From Chlorobiota bacterium (lineage in GTDB: Bacteria; Bacteroidota; Ignavibacteria; Kapaibacteriales; NICIL-2), in the NCBI GenBank assembly GCA_003695605.1, contig RFIK01000114.1:1-8640 (forward strand): a stretch of 8,640 nucleotides of DNA, written 5' to 3'. Of this stretch, positions 1-6,261 are shown one piece after another. Under the pieces are notes generated by a model. It was not told the origin of the DNA. It did no database searches and saw nothing but the letters and a program-made list of their open reading frames with translations. Each line of letters starts with the position of its first letter. Position 1 is the stretch's first letter. The translations under genes were made by a program, and so were the position numbers.

Positions 1-1071
1 GTTGCGCTCGATGCACTCGCTGCGATTCCCTTTGCTTTGCTCCGCATGGAGCGACGCGCGGGGACGTTTGCGATGCTCCGCGTTCTTGTTGTGATGCTCA
101 ACGTCGGTCTCAACGTCCTGCTCGTTGCACTCTGGCAGTGGGGCGTCGAGGGCGTGATGCTCGCGGGCTTGGTTTCTTCCTTCGTCGGAGCGGCGATGGT
201 CCTTCCGCTGGCGCTGCCCCACCTGACGCCAGGATGGAATGCCGGCCTTGTCAGAGCGCTGCTCCGCTTTGGGCTCCCGACGGTTCCAGCTGCGCTTGCG
301 GCACTGGTTGTGCAAGTTGCCGATCGTCCCATCCTCGGCTGGCTTGCGGGTGCACACGCAGTTGGCATTTACACTGCGAACTATCGGCTTGCAATCCCGA
401 TGATGCTGGCAGTGTCGGTCTATGAAACAGCGTGGCGCCCGCTCTACCTCCAGCATGCACGCGACCCAGCGATCGGAGGAATGATTGCCCACGCGATGCG
501 CTACTTTCTCGCGGTGGCAGTGGTGCTCTATGCGGCAGTTGCACTATTTATCGGCGATGTCGTTGCGATACCAATTGGAAGCGGCCACCTCATCGGTGCG
601 AACTATTGGTCAGGGCTCGGTGTGGTACCGATTGTATTGGGCGGTTACGTCGCGCTCGGCATCTCGACGACGATGGCAGCGAGCATCCATCTTACCAAGC
701 GCACCGAACTCCTCTCGCTTGCCAACGGCGCGGCAGCAGTGACGAATGTTCTGCTCAATCTAGCACTCATCCCTGTGCTCGGCTACATCGGCGCTGCATG
801 GGCAACCGCTGGCGCCTACACCATCGGCACACTCGTCACCGCACTTGTCGCGCAGCGCGCGCTACCGATAGCATACCCATGGGCAGCGCTGGCAACGGCA
901 CTGGGGACGGTCATTGCGCTCGGTGTGCTCACGTCGCTGCTGCCCACACAAGGTGCAATCAGCGTCAAGCTTCTCGTTGTCGTGCTTGTGGCACTTGTCG
1001 CATGGCAAATTGCCGGCAGGAAACCGAAAGCCTTTGAACGGAAGCCGACTGCGACGGCATCGAGCCAGTAA
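1..1071 (+). CDS. Polysaccharide flippase (Wzx/MOP family), C-terminal part
   Basis: This is the 3' part of a membrane transporter of the MOP/polysaccharide-biosynthesis flippase superfamily, which moves lipid-linked sugar units across the inner membrane for O-antigen, capsule or exopolysaccharide. The reading frame is open from base 1, so the true start lies upstream; the ATG at 37 is internal. The visible 356 residues contain about eight to nine hydrophobic segments. The block FGLPTVPAALAAL followed by ADRPILGWL..GIYTANYRLA matches the family's central pattern of an amphipathic segment, D-R, then G-Y/A-YR. The NVLLNLALIPVLGYIGAAWA segment is typical of the polysaccharide-biosynthesis C-terminal domain. 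The protein ends in a short basic tail (GRKPKAFERKP), probably cytoplasmic. The gene precedes the S9 peptidase by 134 bases and probably belongs to an upstream glycan cluster. The sugar substrate cannot be told from this sequence. Confidence 0.88.
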   Translation, partial: VALDALAAIPFALLRMERRAGTFAMLRVLVVMLNVGLNVLLVALWQWGVEGVMLAGLVSSFVGAAMVLPLALPHLTPGWNAGLVRALLRFGLPTVPAALAALVVQVADRPILGWLAGAHAVGIYTANYRLAIPMMLAVSVYETAWRPLYLQHARDPAIGGMIAHAMRYFLAVAVVLYAAVALFIGDVVAIPIGSGHLIGANYWSGLGVVPIVLGGYVALGISTTMAASIHLTKRTELLSLANGAAAVTNVLLNLALIPVLGYIGAAWATAGAYTIGTLVTALVAQRALPIAYPWAALATALGTVIALGVLTSLLPTQGAISVKLLVVVLVALVAWQIAGRKPKAFERKPTATASSQ

Positions 1072-1126
1072 CGTGTGCGCGTACTTGGAAATGCCAGAAG
1101 GACGAGCGCCACGGAGCATCACACTC

Positions 1127-1150
1127 TTGCTCAGTGGCTGCACCGAGCAG
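1127..1150 (+). terminator. Imperfect hairpin after the flippase gene, possible weak terminator
   Basis: GCTC (1129-1132) and GTG (1134-1136) pair with CAC (1141-1143) and GAGC (1145-1148) around a GCTG loop, with one A-C mismatch. T1128-A1149 and T1127-G1150 extend the stem. There is no true T-run, only the T/A-rich TCTATATTT several bases downstream. It could end the flippase transcript or be chance; it lies just before the promoter-like box of the next gene. Confidence 0.2.
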
Positions 1151-1157
1151 CGCAGTC

Positions 1158-1165
1158 TATATTTG
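1158..1165 (+). promoter_or_regulatory. TAnnTTTG-type -7 box upstream of the S9 peptidase
   Basis: TATATTTG matches the Bacteroidota housekeeping -7 consensus TAnnTTTG exactly, and sits 40 bases before the ATG at 1206. The expected -33 TTTG is poor: only AGTG is present at 1133-1136, at 21-base spacing. If used, transcription would begin near 1172 and give a leader of about 34 bases. Applying this consensus assumes that the organism is close to Bacteroidota. Confidence 0.33.
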
Positions 1166-1205
1166 CCGTTCGGTGTTGGAACGATCACGGAGAACATGGT
1201 GCACA

Positions 1206-3068
1206 ATGCCTCTTCGCTGTATCCCTGTTGAGGAACTTTTTGCCAATCCTGCGATCGCGCAGGTCAGCATCGCACCGGATGGACGCTTTCTCGCCTGGCT
1301 TGCACCGCAAAACGGACAGCTCAACATCTGGCTCTACGACCGGACAAATGGGCACGGGCGATTTCTCACCGACCAGCGCGACCGCAGCATCCACACCTTC
1401 GCGTGGGGGAACGATCGCACGATTGTCTTTGCGCGCGATACTAACGGCGACGAGAACTACCAGCTCTACCTGCTCGATGTACTTTCGGACGAACCGCCTC
1501 GGCTCTGCACCCCACCCCACGGAGTACGTGCCGAAATTCTCTCGACGTTGCCGCTTCGGGATGACCGCATTTTGATCACTCACAACGGACGGCAACGGGA
1601 AGTCTTCGACGTCTATGCACTCGATCTGGCCAGTGGAACACTCGAGCTCGTCGCAGAAAACCCAGGGGGCGTGGTCGAGTGGATTCCCGACCGCGATGGG
1701 ACAATCCGCATCGCAGTGCGCACCGACGGCGCCAATCGGGCGCTGCTCTACCGGGAGCATGCGCAGGAACCATTCCGCGAGCTGCTAACGACAACGTTCC
1801 GCACCACACTCGAACCGCTGCGGCTTGCCGCCGATGGACGCCGCTTCTACGTGCTTTCCAACCGTGGCCGTGACACTGCTGCAATTTACCTTTTCGATCC
1901 AGACACGCTCCGCGAGGAAGAGCTGATCGCCGCAAGCGACACCTACGACATGCAGGGTCTGCTCTACTCCTACAAGCACGACCAACCGACGGCTGCTGCG
2001 TACGTTTCGTGGCGGCATGAGTACGTCTTCCTCCACCCCACGTGGCGTTCCCTCTGGGAGCAGGTTAGTGAGCGTCTCCGCGCCCAGCTCGGTGATGTTG
2101 CTATTCACGTGTCCAGCTGGTCGCTCGATGAAGAGTGGTTCGTGCTGGCAGCGCTCGGAGACATCCAGCCTGCTGCGTACTATCTCCTTTCCGCGTCCAG
2201 TGGTGAACTCGTCGAGCTTGGGCGTGCGATGCCACATCTTGATCCAGACGATCTTTCCCTGATGCAGCCGATCGAGTACCGTGCACGCGATGGGATGCTC
2301 ATCCGAGGATACTTGACACTGCCACGCCAGCATCGCAAACCTGTCCCGCTGGTGGTCTTCCCGCACGGCGGGCCGTGGACACGCGACGTCTGGGGATTCA
2401 ACCCTGCAGTGCAGCTCTTTGCCAACCGTGGATACGGCGTCCTGCAGATGAACTACCGCGGTTCGACGGGGTACGGACGCCGATTCTGGGAAGCATCGTT
2501 CAAGCAGTGGGGTCGCGCAATGCAGGATGACATCACCGACGGCATCCGGTGGCTTGTTTCCAACGGCGTTGCTGATCCAGAGCGCGTCGGTATCGTCGGC
2601 GGGAGCTACGGCGGCTATGCAGTGCTGGCGGGACTTGCATTTACTCCCGAGCTCTACTGCTGCGGTGTGGACATCGTCGGCGTTTCGAACCTGTTGACGT
2701 TCCGCCGCACAATCCCGCCGTACTGGAAACCACTCAACCAAATGCTCGACGAAATGATCGGCAGCCTCGAAACGGAAGAAGAGCTTCTCCGAGCGGTCTC
2801 CCCGGTCTTCCACGCCGATCGCATCGAAGCGCCACTGCTCGTGTTCCAAGGAGCAAACGATCCACGGGTCAACAAAGCCGAGTCGGACCAAATCGTCGAA
2901 GCGCTCCGCTCGCGGGGTGTGCCGGTCGAGTACTACGTCCGCGAGGATGAAGGACACGGATTTGTTGGCGAGCAGAATCGCGTCTGGATGTACCGCACCA
3001 TCGAGCAGTTTTTGGCACAGCATCTTGGCGGGCGAATCTGCGATGGAACTGCGGAAGCTTCTCGGTAG
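1206..3068 (+). CDS. S9 family prolyl oligopeptidase / acylaminoacyl-peptidase-like serine peptidase
   Basis: A 620-residue serine peptidase of MEROPS family S9 (S9C-like) that cleaves short peptides. Residues 1 to about 350 form a beta-propeller built of repeated blocks such as SIAPDGRFLAWLAP, which screens substrate size. The alpha/beta-hydrolase domain follows from about residue 370. It has the HGGP oxyanion motif (387-390), NYRGSTGYG (416-424), the nucleophile in GGSYGG (Ser467), Asp552 in GANDPRV and His584 in DEGHGF. The triad spacing is normal, so the enzyme should be active. I chose the ATG at 1206, in front of the conserved start of the propeller (VEELFANPAIAQVSIAPDG), with GGAGA at 1189-1193 as ribosome site. 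The frame is open back to an ATG at 1134, but those 24 residues are Arg/Cys-rich and look non-coding. There is no signal peptide, so the enzyme is predicted cytoplasmic. Its 3' end overlaps the sirtuin start by 26 bases. Family membership is secure; the cleavage preference (dipeptidyl or acylaminoacyl) is not. Confidence 0.94.
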   Translation: MPLRCIPVEELFANPAIAQVSIAPDGRFLAWLAPQNGQLNIWLYDRTNGHGRFLTDQRDRSIHTFAWGNDRTIVFARDTNGDENYQLYLLDVLSDEPPRLCTPPHGVRAEILSTLPLRDDRILITHNGRQREVFDVYALDLASGTLELVAENPGGVVEWIPDRDGTIRIAVRTDGANRALLYREHAQEPFRELLTTTFRTTLEPLRLAADGRRFYVLSNRGRDTAAIYLFDPDTLREEELIAASDTYDMQGLLYSYKHDQPTAAAYVSWRHEYVFLHPTWRSLWEQVSERLRAQLGDVAIHVSSWSLDEEWFVLAALGDIQPAAYYLLSASSGELVELGRAMPHLDPDDLSLMQPIEYRARDGMLIRGYLTLPRQHRKPVPLVVFPHGGPWTRDVWGFNPAVQLFANRGYGVLQMNYRGSTGYGRRFWEASFKQWGRAMQDDITDGIRWLVSNGVADPERVGIVGGSYGGYAVLAGLAFTPELYCCGVDIVGVSNLLTFRRTIPPYWKPLNQMLDEMIGSLETEEELLRAVSPVFHADRIEAPLLVFQGANDPRVNKAESDQIVEALRSRGVPVEYYVREDEGHGFVGEQNRVWMYRTIEQFLAQHLGGRICDGTAEASR

Positions 3069-3807
3069 CCGAGTGCTCGAGCGGCTTGCATCGAGCCGGC
3101 GGTTTGCAGCGCTCACAGGCGCAGGAGTTTCTGCTGAAAGTGGCGTCGCGACCTTTCGCGATCCCAACGGCCTCTGGGCACAGTTTCGCCCCGAAGAGTT
3201 GGCAAGTATGGAAGGGTTCCTGTCCAATCCTGAGCGTGTCTGGCAGTGGTATCAGTATCGCCGCCACGTCATCGAACGCGTCCTGCCAAATCCTGCGCAC
3301 CGCGCGCTTGCCGAGCTGGAAACGCTGGTTCCGGAGATGACGCTCATCACCCAGAACGTTGACCGCTTACACCAGCGTGCAGGCAGCAGGTGTGTCCTCG
3401 AACTTCATGGCAACTTAGAGGAGAACCACTGCGCAGACTGTGGTATGCCGTACTGCGACCAGATTCGCGATGACTCTCCACCGCGATGTCTGGCGTGTGG
3501 AGGGCTTGTTCGTCCTTCGGTTGTGTGGTTTGGGGAGATGCTCCCCGCCGATGTACTCCAGGAAGCAGAATGTACAGCTCGCCGTGCGGAGGTGTTCTTG
3601 GTCGTGGGAACATCAGCGGAAGTCTATCCAGCCGCAGCGTTGCCGTTTCTTGCCTGGCAGCACGGTGCCACCATCATCGAAGTCAATCCAACGCCGACAC
3701 CGGTAAGCTCGATTGCTCATGCGTCAATTCGGGAAAAAGCTGGCAGTGCACTCCCTGCACTGGTTGAACTCATCGCGGCGGTGCGGACTACCGACGGAAT
3801 GGGATAA
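3043..3807 (+). CDS. cobB: NAD-dependent protein deacylase, class III sirtuin (CobB/SIRT5-like)
   Basis: A 254-residue Sir2-family enzyme that removes acyl groups from protein lysines, consuming NAD+ and releasing nicotinamide and O-acyl-ADP-ribose. NAD-binding motifs are GAGVSAESGVATFRD (26-40), TQNVDRLH (103-110), GTSAEVYP (189-196) and EVNP (213-216). The catalytic His is His122 (ELHGN). A structural zinc site is formed by Cys130, Cys133, Cys149 and Cys152. WYQYRR places Tyr70 and Arg73 at the positions of human SIRT5 Tyr102 and Arg105, which bind negatively charged acyl groups. Succinyl- or malonyl-lysine is therefore the likely preferred substrate, with acetyl-lysine also possible. I chose the ATG at 3043 because it gives the usual bacterial length. 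The frame extends to an ATG at 2917, but that part only mirrors the peptidase. The gene starts inside the peptidase gene (26-base overlap), suggesting co-transcription and coupled translation. Its last 20 bases overlap the convergent barrel gene. Confidence 0.95.
   Translation: MELRKLLGSRVLERLASSRRFAALTGAGVSAESGVATFRDPNGLWAQFRPEELASMEGFLSNPERVWQWYQYRRHVIERVLPNPAHRALAELETLVPEMTLITQNVDRLHQRAGSRCVLELHGNLEENHCADCGMPYCDQIRDDSPPRCLACGGLVRPSVVWFGEMLPADVLQEAECTARRAEVFLVVGTSAEVYPAAALPFLAWQHGATIIEVNPTPTPVSSIAHASIREKAGSALPALVELIAAVRTTDGMG
3734..3762 (-). terminator. Rho-independent terminator candidate of the glgA operon, inside the sirtuin gene
   Basis: On the minus strand a perfect 7-bp inverted repeat, CAGTGCA / TGCACTG (3762-3756 and 3750-3744) with a 5-base loop, is followed after CCAGC by TTTTT (3738-3734). 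It begins 26 bases after the barrel gene's stop codon, where the operon's terminator would be expected. The 5-base gap before the T-run and the moderate stem GC weaken the call. The whole element is sirtuin coding sequence on the other strand. Confidence 0.45.
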
Positions 3808-5023
3808 ACCACACTTCGCCGACGCTGAGCGTCACACTCAGCCGAAGGAACTCTTCGCGAACAGGCAACCCGTTGCCTCGCACACCCCCGATGAGCGCTG
3901 CATCAATCATCGCAGCGCCGCCGAACGGAATCTGCACCCCGACGCTTGCCGAATACTCCTCCAGCGGGACCGAAGTGATGACAACGGGAAGCCGCTGCAT
4001 TGTCAACCCGCCGCTGACACTGAGCTGATCCTCGAATGAGGAGCCCGCAGCGCGGCTGCCCCGATACGACGCAGCAAGGCTAAGGCGGTAGCTATCGCCC
4101 GCGCGCCCAAGCGACGAGTATCGGTACTGGTGCGCACTCGTTGGCGACCACTCTCCATCAAGTGTCAGAAGCCATCGGCGCACGCGGTAGGTGATTCCGC
4201 CGCCCACTCCTGCTGCCATTGGCGACGAAAGCGAGGATGCAAATGACGTATCGAAGGTCGGCTTGGTCGAACTTGGCGCGAAGCTCTGGTAGATGAGCAA
4301 CCGCTCCACTTGGAGCGAACCGAAGAGCGCCCCTGCCAGCCCGATGCAGAGATGGTCGCCCAGCTCGGTGTAGATTCCAAGCCGTCCGCCGAGCACCGAA
4401 AGGCGATCGTTCTGCGTCGAGACTGCACGTTGTGTCGCCTCGGCAGCAATGGATGTTTCCGCCTGATCGCTGATAAGCCCGAAGCCGTAGAGAAGCGCAC
4501 CGCCAGCATAGACGCCCGGCAGAATCTGTGCTGCGATGCCAGCATAGGCGGTCGTCATGCCACCGCCACCACGATAGGTCGTTGTGCCATCGAGGACGCC
4601 AACGTCGGGCAATGCGATCTGGAAGCGACGTGCGGAGGTGTAGTTGACCGAACTCGACGGGAAAACGCCGATGCTCGCGGCAATTTCTGCGCTCGTGTCA
4701 ATGGCAAAGAGCAATCCTGCGCCGTCGAGCTTGCCGTTGTTCTGTGCGCGAACGGCACCACCCTGCTCGATGCGTTGTTGGTTGAAGCGATAGCCCCCTT
4801 GGATGCGCGTTGTTTTTACCAGTGGCCAGAGCGCCGGGTTTGCCACTCCGAACAGGTAATCTGACGGAACTGCGTAAGCTGCACCGCCCAGCCCTTCGTA
4901 GGCTGCGCCGAAGGTTGTCCGTTGCTGCCCGATACCAAACGCAGTGTAGTTGGCGCCGCCTTGTGCTGTGGCTGCAACTGCTGATGCAACGAGCAGGATG
5001 GCGATGCTGCGCACTGAATTCAT
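3788..5023 (-). CDS. Outer membrane beta-barrel protein, PorV/FadL-like
   Basis: A 411-residue exported protein with a clear type I signal peptide: MNSVR, a hydrophobic stretch, then AATA|QGG with cleavage after Ala20. The mature protein starts with GIGQQRTTFGAAYEGLGGAAYAV and then GVANPALW (residues 59-66). The pattern of R..x-GGA-x-A, spacer, NPA is typical of PorV/UPF0164/FadL-like barrels. The rest alternates polar and hydrophobic residues in roughly 10-residue strands and ends in LSVTLSVGEVWFIPF, a plausible closing strand. In this family proteins can be long-chain hydrophobe channels or type IX secretion shuttles; nothing here decides the role. The start codon shares ATGA with the stop of the lipoprotein gene, with a weak GGAT ribosome site 8 bases upstream, so translation is probably coupled. 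Its 3' end overlaps the sirtuin gene. The protein may partner the preceding lipoprotein at the outer membrane, which is an inference from the gene order. Confidence 0.75.
   Translation of the reverse strand: MNSVRSIAILLVASAVAATAQGGANYTAFGIGQQRTTFGAAYEGLGGAAYAVPSDYLFGVANPALWPLVKTTRIQGGYRFNQQRIEQGGAVRAQNNGKLDGAGLLFAIDTSAEIAASIGVFPSSSVNYTSARRFQIALPDVGVLDGTTTYRGGGGMTTAYAGIAAQILPGVYAGGALLYGFGLISDQAETSIAAEATQRAVSTQNDRLSVLGGRLGIYTELGDHLCIGLAGALFGSLQVERLLIYQSFAPSSTKPTFDTSFASSLSSPMAAGVGGGITYRVRRWLLTLDGEWSPTSAHQYRYSSLGRAGDSYRLSLAASYRGSRAAGSSFEDQLSVSGGLTMQRLPVVITSVPLEEYSASVGVQIPFGGAAMIDAALIGGVRGNGLPVREEFLRLSVTLSVGEVWFIPFRR
3814..3847 (+). terminator. Hairpin just after the sirtuin stop, possible terminator without T-run
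   Basis: GCTGAG (3824-3829) pairs with CTCAGC (3837-3842) around a 7-base loop. CTTCG (3814-3818) pairs with CGAAG (3843-3847), leaving a 5-base bulge CCGAC on the left arm. The hairpin starts 7 bases after the sirtuin stop but lacks a downstream T-run on the plus strand. A competing stem GACGC/GCGTC (3821-3833) is possible. The sequence also codes for the C-terminal strand of the barrel protein on the minus strand, which could explain it by chance. Confidence 0.28.
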
Positions 5024-6261
5024 CGTGGCGATCCAGGGCGTGGGATATACGTGACTGTCAGTCGTGGGCGGAGGCTGTCGGGTGCATTGGCACCACAGAA
5101 TGCAATGCGCTCCAAGCGGAAGTTCCGCGAGCGGAGGAGCACTGTTCCGCGACCCTGCTTCCGCTGGCGCAGGTAGTCCACCAGTGGAGCGATGTTCGGC
5201 ACGATAAATCGCCCGGAGCCTGGTAGCTGCCCGCCGACGAAACCGAACGATACGTTCGCTGTGCTATCAAGGTAGGCAAGCTCTACTGTCGTAGGGATGC
5301 CGCCGTTGCCTGCAAGGCGCTGGGTAGTGTCGCTTGTCAGTGCCAGCTGTGCATTGAGCACTGCATCCAGTGGTGGCAGCGCCGATAGATCGAGCGTCAG
5401 TGCTACCTCGGACCGGACTACCGACTGCACCGCAAGCAGTCCCTCCCGTGGCGGCTCTGCATGGACGAATGTGGCATCGTTGCCAGAGAAGACCAACGCA
5501 GAATCGAGCGTGCCACCAGTGCGGCGATAGACGAACTTCAGCCGCACCAGCTCGCCGACGGCGCTACCAGTTGGCCGGGTCTCGAACTCTCGAACAACGG
5601 TCGAACTTGCCATCGGAACAAAGCCGATGCCGTAGATGCTTACGCGGCGCGTGGTATCGGGCATCGCCTGGAGCCACGCAGCCAGTCGCGCGATGCCGTC
5701 CTGCGTAAGCGGTATCTCGACATCGGCGAGCGAATCTGCAAGTGGAATTTTTTTGCTCCCATCGAAGACCGCAAGCGGCGTCGCTGAAAAATACTGCGGA
5801 TTTGGAATGCCGCCGCTCGAAAAGAGGTCGTACCATCGGGGCTCAATCACAACCTTACCAGCACTGTCGGCGCTAATCCACGATCGCTGCAATTCATAGA
5901 CACCAAATGCCAGCACGTTGCTTGTGCTATCCCCGATGACGTAGCGGTGCGGGCGGATGAGCAGTGAGGCAGAGACGATGTCGCCGGCAGTGATCCAGCC
6001 GAGTGTATCGGGCAACGTTGTAAAGCGCAGGAGCGTTGCGGCGTGGAGCTCAGGTGTGCGGCCAATGAAGAGAATTCCTGCGTTGAAAAGGTAGCTCGGC
6101 GTCGAGATGCTCGCAGTCGCGATGATCATCGGGAGCTGCGTCGAATTGACCTGCTGAGCGCGCGTGGTATCGTTGATCAGTGCCGAGCCGACCTCGGTCG
6201 GTGGCTCATTGCACGCAACGAGCACGAACGCCACAGTGAGCGCAGGGATGACTGCTTTCAT
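5020..6261 (-). CDS. Surface lipoprotein with two DNRLRE/DUF4270-like beta domains
   Basis: A 413-residue lipoprotein. MKAVIPALTVAFVLVAC is a short lipoprotein signal with lipobox L-V-A-C, so Cys17 should be lipidated; N-E follows rather than an acidic export signal. The mature start (NEPPTEVGSALINDTT) resembles DUF4270 lipoproteins of Bacteroidota. The body appears to hold two beta-sandwich halves of DNRLRE-like pattern. The first, roughly 73-246, runs from AATLLRFTTLP to VRLKFVYR. The second, roughly 285-406, runs from SEVALTLDLSALPP to LRPRLTVTYIP. The closing 'P-x-L-x-V-x-Y' strand is a hallmark of such domains. No catalytic motif is visible; a structural or ligand-binding role at the cell surface or outer membrane is likely. 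The gene is fused by ATGA overlaps to glgA upstream and to the barrel gene downstream, with no good ribosome site of its own. An A7 run occurs at 5754-5748. The lipoprotein call is firm; the family assignment is tentative. Confidence 0.78.
   Translation of the reverse strand: MKAVIPALTVAFVLVACNEPPTEVGSALINDTTRAQQVNSTQLPMIIATASISTPSYLFNAGILFIGRTPELHAATLLRFTTLPDTLGWITAGDIVSASLLIRPHRYVIGDSTSNVLAFGVYELQRSWISADSAGKVVIEPRWYDLFSSGGIPNPQYFSATPLAVFDGSKKIPLADSLADVEIPLTQDGIARLAAWLQAMPDTTRRVSIYGIGFVPMASSTVVREFETRPTGSAVGELVRLKFVYRRTGGTLDSALVFSGNDATFVHAEPPREGLLAVQSVVRSEVALTLDLSALPPLDAVLNAQLALTSDTTQRLAGNGGIPTTVELAYLDSTANVSFGFVGGQLPGSGRFIVPNIAPLVDYLRQRKQGRGTVLLRSRNFRLERIAFCGANAPDSLRPRLTVTYIPRPGSPR

Noticed and set aside
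1134..1205. 24-residue N-terminal extension of the S9 peptidase
   Set aside because: The added residues are Arg/Cys-rich, unlike the family start, and the TAnnTTTG box at 1158 would fall inside them; the ATG at 1206 has a ribosome-site-like GGAGA upstream.
1075..1575. GTG/ATG frame crossing the flippase-peptidase gap
   Set aside because: Its translation is Ser/Thr/Arg-rich with no motif and overlaps the conserved start of the peptidase propeller in another frame.
2917..3042. Upstream extension of the sirtuin inside the peptidase gene
   Set aside because: The extra 42 residues are only the peptidase C-terminus read in another frame; the ATG at 3043 gives the usual bacterial sirtuin length.
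1785..3227. 480-codon open frame on the minus strand opposite the S9 peptidase
   Set aside because: The peptidase and sirtuin on the plus strand have full catalytic motifs. The antisense product has no recognisable domain, is rich in Arg/Cys/His and spans the boundary of two genes, as expected of a codon-bias shadow.
5748..5754. A7 run in the lipoprotein gene as a slippery site or phase-variation switch
   Set aside because: The codons read AGC AAA AAA ATT, which does not fit the X-XXY-YYZ frameshift phase. No stimulatory stem was seen, and a single 7-base run is short for phase variation.
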